From assembly GCA_903932695.1 (NCBI GenBank), contig CAIZGZ010000021.1, positions 1 through 9,291 of the forward strand: DNA of 9,291 bases. The letters run 5' to 3'. Position numbers and translations under genes: made by a program. Under the pieces are notes generated by a model that had not been told where the DNA came from, did not search any database, and saw only the letters and a program-made list of their open reading frames with translations. Positions 6,309 through 9,291 of this stretch are shown here, piece after piece; the first letter of the stretch is position 1, and each line of letters opens with the position of its first letter. Origin of the DNA: an uncultured Actinomycetes bacterium. Lineage in GTDB: Bacteria; Actinomycetota; Actinomycetes; Nanopelagicales; Nanopelagicaceae.

Positions 6309-6944
6309 GTGGCTCAGCTGATCTATTACTACGGAACCATGGATAGCGGTAAGTCCACCCTTGCCCTCCAGACGGCACACAATCATCAGAGCCGAGGTCG
6401 CACCGGAATCATCTTTACCAAGAGCGATCGGGGCGGACCAGGCGTTATCACGAGTCGGCTTGGCCTCAAATCTGAGGCGATTGAAGCTACCCCCGAAATC
6501 GATCTCCATCGCTACGTTGTTGATCAACTCTCAAGCGGCACCAGAATAGATTTCATCATCAGCGATGAGGCTCAATTCTTCGAACCAGCCCAGATTGAAC
6601 AACTTGCTCGGATCGTTGATGGCCTGGGAATTGATGTCTTCGCCTTCGGGATCTTGAGCGATTTCCAGACCAAGATGTTTCCGGGTTCCGCCCGATTGGT
6701 TGAGTTATCTGATCGGGTTCTTCCGCTCCAGGTAGAGGCGCTCTGCTGGTGCGGTGAGCGGGCAACTCATAATGCGCGCGTGGAAAATGGTGTTATGGTT
6801 ACAGAGGGCGAACAGGTTGTTGTAGGAGATGTCGCCTCAGAAATTGGTTACGAAGTGCTTTGCCGTAGACACCATATGCGCAAAGTTACTTCCAGAAACT
6901 CCCAGAGTGCACGTTTGGAACCCTTACCCTTCAACGGAGAATAG
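6309..6944 (+). CDS. tdk: Thymidine kinase (type II)
   Basis: Thymidine kinase phosphorylates thymidine with ATP to dTMP in the pyrimidine salvage pathway (cytosol). The protein has 211 residues when started at GTG 6309, normal for bacterial type II enzymes. YYYGTMDSGKST (6-17) is the Walker A loop with Lys15; FIISDEAQFF (82-91) holds Asp86 and catalytic Glu87; FGILSDFQTKMFPGS (113-127) lies in the substrate lasso region. Zinc is probably held by Cys146 and Cys148 (CWCG) with Cys185 and His188 (CRRH). THNARVENGVMVTEGEQVVVGD (153-174) is typical of the actinobacterial form. The GTG was preferred because homologues begin a few residues before the YYYGTM strand, while an upstream in-frame ATG at 6240 lies inside the tRNA. 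No Shine-Dalgarno precedes the GTG, but TACTTT sits 6 nt upstream. The alcohol dehydrogenase gene follows after 9 bp and is probably co-transcribed. Confidence 0.94.
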   Translation: MAQLIYYYGTMDSGKSTLALQTAHNHQSRGRTGIIFTKSDRGGPGVITSRLGLKSEAIEATPEIDLHRYVVDQLSSGTRIDFIISDEAQFFEPAQIEQLARIVDGLGIDVFAFGILSDFQTKMFPGSARLVELSDRVLPLQVEALCWCGERATHNARVENGVMVTEGEQVVVGDVASEIGYEVLCRRHHMRKVTSRNSQSARLEPLPFNGE

Positions 6945-6953
6945 AGAGCAACT

Positions 6954-7994
6954 ATGCAAACTCGAGGTTACGCAGTAATGACAAGCGGAGCTCCGCTTAC
7001 CCCCTTCACCTTCGAACGCAGAGAGCTGCGCCCAACCGATGTTGCGTTTGATATTACGCATGCCGGAATCTGCCATTCTGATATCCATACCGCACGCGGC
7101 GAATGGGGTTCACCACTTCTGCCGCTCGTTCCAGGTCATGAAATCGTTGGCGTGGTTACAGCGGTTGGTAGTGAGCAGACCAAGTTTTCAATCGGCGATC
7201 GGATCGGCGTAGGCGTCTTCGTTGATTCATGCGGAAAATGCGAGAACTGCCTCAGCGGACACCAGAATTACTGCTTTGAGGGAATGACCGGAACCTACAA
7301 CACGCTAGAGCGTGATGGGGTAACACCTGCTCATGGCGGCTACTCAAATAAGTTTGTGATCGATCAAGAGTATGCAGTCAAAGTTCCCGCCAACCTGGAT
7401 ATGGCCGGCGTTGCACCATTGCTCTGTGCTGGCATCACGCTCTACTCCCCACTCCGTCACTGGAATGTAAAACCAGGTATGAAAGTTGGCATCATCGGCC
7501 TTGGTGGTCTTGGGCATATGGGTGTCAAACTTGCCAGCGCTATGGGCGCTGAAGTCACTGTCTTTTCTCACTCAGCAAATAAGGAGTCGGATGCTAAGCG
7601 ATTCGGCGCAAAGCACTTCGTCCTGACAAAAGAGGCTGGATTCTTTGAGCCTCTAAAGGAGACATTCGATCTCGTCCTCAACACCGTCTCAGCTGAGATT
7701 GATATCAATGATTACCTCCATCTACTCAAGCTCGATGGCACTCTCGTTGTCATTGGTCTGCCTGGAAAGCCCTACGCAGTTAACGTCTTCAATCTCCTTC
7801 GTATGCGTCGTTCGCTAGCGGGCTCAATGATCGGCGGGCTGCCAGAACTCCAAGAGATGCTCGATTTCTGTGGTGAACATGGCGTGGTCAGTGATGTCGA
7901 AGTGATTAAGGCTGATTACATCAACGAGGCCTACGACCGTACTGTTGCAAGCGATGTGAAATACCGCTTTGTGATCGACGCTTCTACCTTCTAA
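6954..7994 (+). CDS. Zinc-dependent NAD(P) alcohol dehydrogenase, AdhC/YahK-like
   Basis: This is a medium-chain dehydrogenase/reductase of the cinnamyl-alcohol-dehydrogenase group, interconverting alcohols and aldehydes in the cytosol. The 346 residues are a full-length enzyme. The catalytic zinc is held by Cys40 (GICHSDIH), His62 (PGHEIVG) and Cys158 (LLCAGIT). The structural zinc is held by Cys93, Cys96, Cys99 and Cys107 (CGKCENC...C). The nucleotide-binding loop is IGLGGLGHMG (181-190). FSHSANKESDAKRFGA after the second strand is the pattern usual in NADPH-preferring members. It is close to mycobacterial AdhC as I remember it. It starts 9 bp after thymidine kinase, with a weak GAGAG ribosome-binding site 5 nt before the ATG, so it is likely the second gene of a two-gene unit; a functional link to thymidine salvage is not implied. 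It converges on the DUF554 gene. Confidence 0.93.
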   Translation: MQTRGYAVMTSGAPLTPFTFERRELRPTDVAFDITHAGICHSDIHTARGEWGSPLLPLVPGHEIVGVVTAVGSEQTKFSIGDRIGVGVFVDSCGKCENCLSGHQNYCFEGMTGTYNTLERDGVTPAHGGYSNKFVIDQEYAVKVPANLDMAGVAPLLCAGITLYSPLRHWNVKPGMKVGIIGLGGLGHMGVKLASAMGAEVTVFSHSANKESDAKRFGAKHFVLTKEAGFFEPLKETFDLVLNTVSAEIDINDYLHLLKLDGTLVVIGLPGKPYAVNVFNLLRMRRSLAGSMIGGLPELQEMLDFCGEHGVVSDVEVIKADYINEAYDRTVASDVKYRFVIDASTF

Positions 7995-8002
7995 AGGCCC
8001 GG

Positions 8003-8023
8003 AGTTCTTCTCCTACAAGAATT
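8003..8023. terminator. Weak hairpin between convergent adh and DUF554 genes
   Basis: AGTTCTT (8003-8009) can pair with AAGAATT (8017-8023) across a 7-nt loop, giving seven pairs with one G-T. It lies just after the alcohol dehydrogenase stop and overlaps the DUF554 stop on the other strand. The stem is A/T-rich with no T-run, so it is at best a weak two-way terminator. Confidence 0.2.
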
Positions 8024-8747
8024 GATGAGCTACCAGTGCAACAAGCGGTGCAAAAAAGAGCGCTGGTAGCAGATCACCGATAGAGACCTGCTTAATATTC
8101 AACAATCGTAAGCCTATGCCGAGCAACATGACTCCCCCGACGGCGGTCAGCGCTTGGATTTGGTACGGGGCTAAAATATTTCCGAGAAAATAACCGGTTA
8201 TGGTCCATGCACATTGATAGATACCAACGGGAATGGCTGAGAAGGCCACGCCCCAACCGAAACTTGATGCAAAGGCCATAGCGGCGAATCCGTCGAGGGT
8301 GCTTTTGAGCACCAGTTGCGAAATTCCGGTATGCATACCATCGCTAATGCTGCCCAAAATCGCCAAAGGTCCGATAGCAAAGAGAAGTGATGCCGCCATG
8401 AAACCTTCGATAAAGCTACCGCGATCACTCGATGCGAACCGGGCTTTGAGGAGATTGCCAAATGCCTCTAATCGCTCTTCAAGTCCGGCAAAGTAGCCAA
8501 CAATTGCACCCAACAAAAGGGCCGCAAGGGTGCCTAACGTCGTCCAGCCGATTGGAACCGAATGAACAAAATTGCTGTTCCATACGCTCTTGAGGCAATC
8601 CGCAGCATTAATCAGGCAGACAAACCCGAGGATTTCGGTGATGAGTACCCGTAGTCGATCAGGTAGACGATTGCCGGTGAGGACTCCAACGCCTGCGCCA
8701 AGAACGATCGTTGCAATGTTGATGCACGTACCAAGTCCAATGAACAT
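8013..8747 (-). CDS. DUF554 family membrane protein (YdfK-like)
   Basis: This is an integral membrane protein of 244 residues with about seven hydrophobic segments (roughly 3-23, 34-52, 65-88, 113-133, 152-170, 172-192, 198-216 and perhaps 224-243). It is recognised as DUF554 by the opening FIGLGTCINIATIVLGAG, the NRLPDRLR loop (26-33), GPLAILGSISDG (126-137) and KSTLDGFAAMAFASSFGWG (148-166). The last two blocks are the family's signature and look like duplicated small-residue helices. Transport or permease activity is often suggested, but no function is established that I can name. Its ATG overlaps the uppP stop by one base (TAATG), so translation is probably coupled to that gene. DUF554 is widespread in bacteria, so the neighbour may be a local partner. 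Confidence 0.9.
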   Translation of the reverse strand: MFIGLGTCINIATIVLGAGVGVLTGNRLPDRLRVLITEILGFVCLINAADCLKSVWNSNFVHSVPIGWTTLGTLAALLLGAIVGYFAGLEERLEAFGNLLKARFASSDRGSFIEGFMAASLLFAIGPLAILGSISDGMHTGISQLVLKSTLDGFAAMAFASSFGWGVAFSAIPVGIYQCAWTITGYFLGNILAPYQIQALTAVGGVMLLGIGLRLLNIKQVSIGDLLPALFFAPLVALVAHQFL

Positions 8748-9291
8748 TATCCGAAGAGACCGAACTTAATGGCTGAGATCAAGCCGAAGACAAGGCAGTA
8801 GATAGCGAACGGCTTGAGGGTATTACTCTTAAACCAACGAACCAACAAGGTGACGCTGAGGATTGTTGCGAAGAACGAGACGATCGAACCAACAGCAAGC
8901 GGGCCATATGAGCCGGCAATCGCACCATGGAAGAGCTTTGGCAACTTAAAGAGAGAGGCGCCTAGGATCACCGGAAATGAGAGCAAGAAGGCAAAGTCGG
9001 CAGCAATGCTGCGAGAGAGTCCACGGAGCATGCCAAAGGAGACTGTGATTCCAAAACGGCTAATTCCTGCGAAGAGCGCTGCGCTTTGACCTACGCCGAT
9101 GACGAGAGCTTGGCCTGGTGAAACCCGGCTCGCAATCGCCTCATCTTCGCTAAGCCCTTCGGTGTGCGAATGGCGAGAAGCTGTCAATCGTTCTGTGCCA
9201 AAGAGAAGTAGTCCATTGATTGTTAAGAAGATTGCAGCACTTGTTGGGCTCTCAAAATTCTTCTGGAAGAAGCTGTTAAAGAGTAGGCCGA
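8747..9291 (-). CDS. uppP: Undecaprenyl-diphosphatase, C-terminal part (partial)
   Basis: UppP removes a phosphate from undecaprenyl diphosphate at the membrane, recycling the lipid carrier for peptidoglycan and other envelope polymers. The frame is open to the right edge, so the visible 180 residues lack the N-terminus, including the first conserved Glu-rich motif. The visible part starts near a FNSFFQKNFESPTSAAIFL segment, followed by a transmembrane helix ending FGTERL, a loop rich in acidic and polar residues, then QALVIGVGQSAALFAGISRFG. The latter corresponds to the second conserved BacA/UppP motif (usually PGxSRSG). GLSRSIAADFAFLLSFPVILGAS and three more hydrophobic helices follow. The motif keeps Ser77 and Arg78 of the visible part, but has Ala for Pro and Phe for the second Ser. 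A TTG within the frame at 9187 is not the true start. It overlaps the downstream DUF554 gene by TAATG. Confidence 0.9.
   Translation of the reverse strand, partial: GLLFNSFFQKNFESPTSAAIFLTINGLLLFGTERLTASRHSHTEGLSEDEAIASRVSPGQALVIGVGQSAALFAGISRFGITVSFGMLRGLSRSIAADFAFLLSFPVILGASLFKLPKLFHGAIAGSYGPLAVGSIVSFFATILSVTLLVRWFKSNTLKPFAIYCLVFGLISAIKFGLFG

Noticed and set aside
8233..8496. Plus-strand open frame opposite the DUF554 gene
   Set aside because: It is the reverse-strand image of a membrane-protein gene with conserved signature motifs.
8747..9187. Short uppP starting at the TTG at 9187
   Set aside because: The frame continues without a stop to the window edge, and the upstream residues look like normal UppP sequence, so the gene is cut by the edge rather than short.
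1..9291. Defence system, phage, CRISPR or secondary-metabolite cluster
   Set aside because: Every stretch is accounted for by housekeeping or widely conserved actinobacterial genes, and no spaced repeats or related enzymes were seen.

Overview
The window looks like ordinary chromosomal DNA from an actinobacterium (Actinomycetota). It holds a mycothiol ligase gene (mshC) beside three families that are largely restricted to Actinobacteria: DUF3090, the SCO1664-type kinase-like family and the MSMEG_4193-type phosphomutase family. Base composition appears close to half G+C, which is low for the phylum. Genes are tightly packed, many spacers are under 30 bp, and several starts look leaderless. A small-genome, possibly aquatic actinobacterial lineage would fit, but that is inference and I do not assign a genus.

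Layout, left to right. Positions 1-3722 form one minus-strand cluster, transcribed right to left: histidine-phosphatase-family phosphomutase, DUF3090 protein, SCO1664-type protein, mshC, then the start of cobalamin-dependent methionine synthase metH, which runs off the left edge. The first three genes overlap or abut (ATGA overlap, then TAG-ATG). A compact divergent promoter region (3723-3786) separates this cluster from a plus-strand aldo/keto reductase (3787-4746). That gene converges, with a 6-bp gap, on a minus-strand M20 metallopeptidase (4753-6066). Next, on the plus strand, come tRNA-Leu(GAG) (6183-6269), thymidine kinase (6309-6944) and a zinc alcohol dehydrogenase (6954-7994). A final minus-strand pair converges on them: the C-terminal part of an undecaprenyl-diphosphatase (uppP, cut by the right edge) and a DUF554 membrane protein, joined by a TAATG overlap.

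Functionally, the left cluster joins thiol and sulfur metabolism (MshC uses cysteine; MetH makes methionine) to three conserved proteins of unknown role. The rest is housekeeping: dTMP salvage, carbonyl and alcohol redox, peptide or amide hydrolysis, and lipid-carrier recycling for the cell wall. From memory, mycobacteria and streptomycetes carry several of the same genes near mshC (the Rv2130c-Rv2141c neighbourhood in M. tuberculosis), which supports an ancestral arrangement rather than acquired DNA.

No gene-free stretch exceeds about 65 bp, apart from the roughly 115 bp between the M20 start and the tRNA. I saw no insertion sequence, phage gene, CRISPR array, integrase or long repeat. I found no convincing undescribed system. 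The most interesting items are the repeated TANNNT-6 nt-start arrangement and the conserved unknown proteins coupled to mshC.
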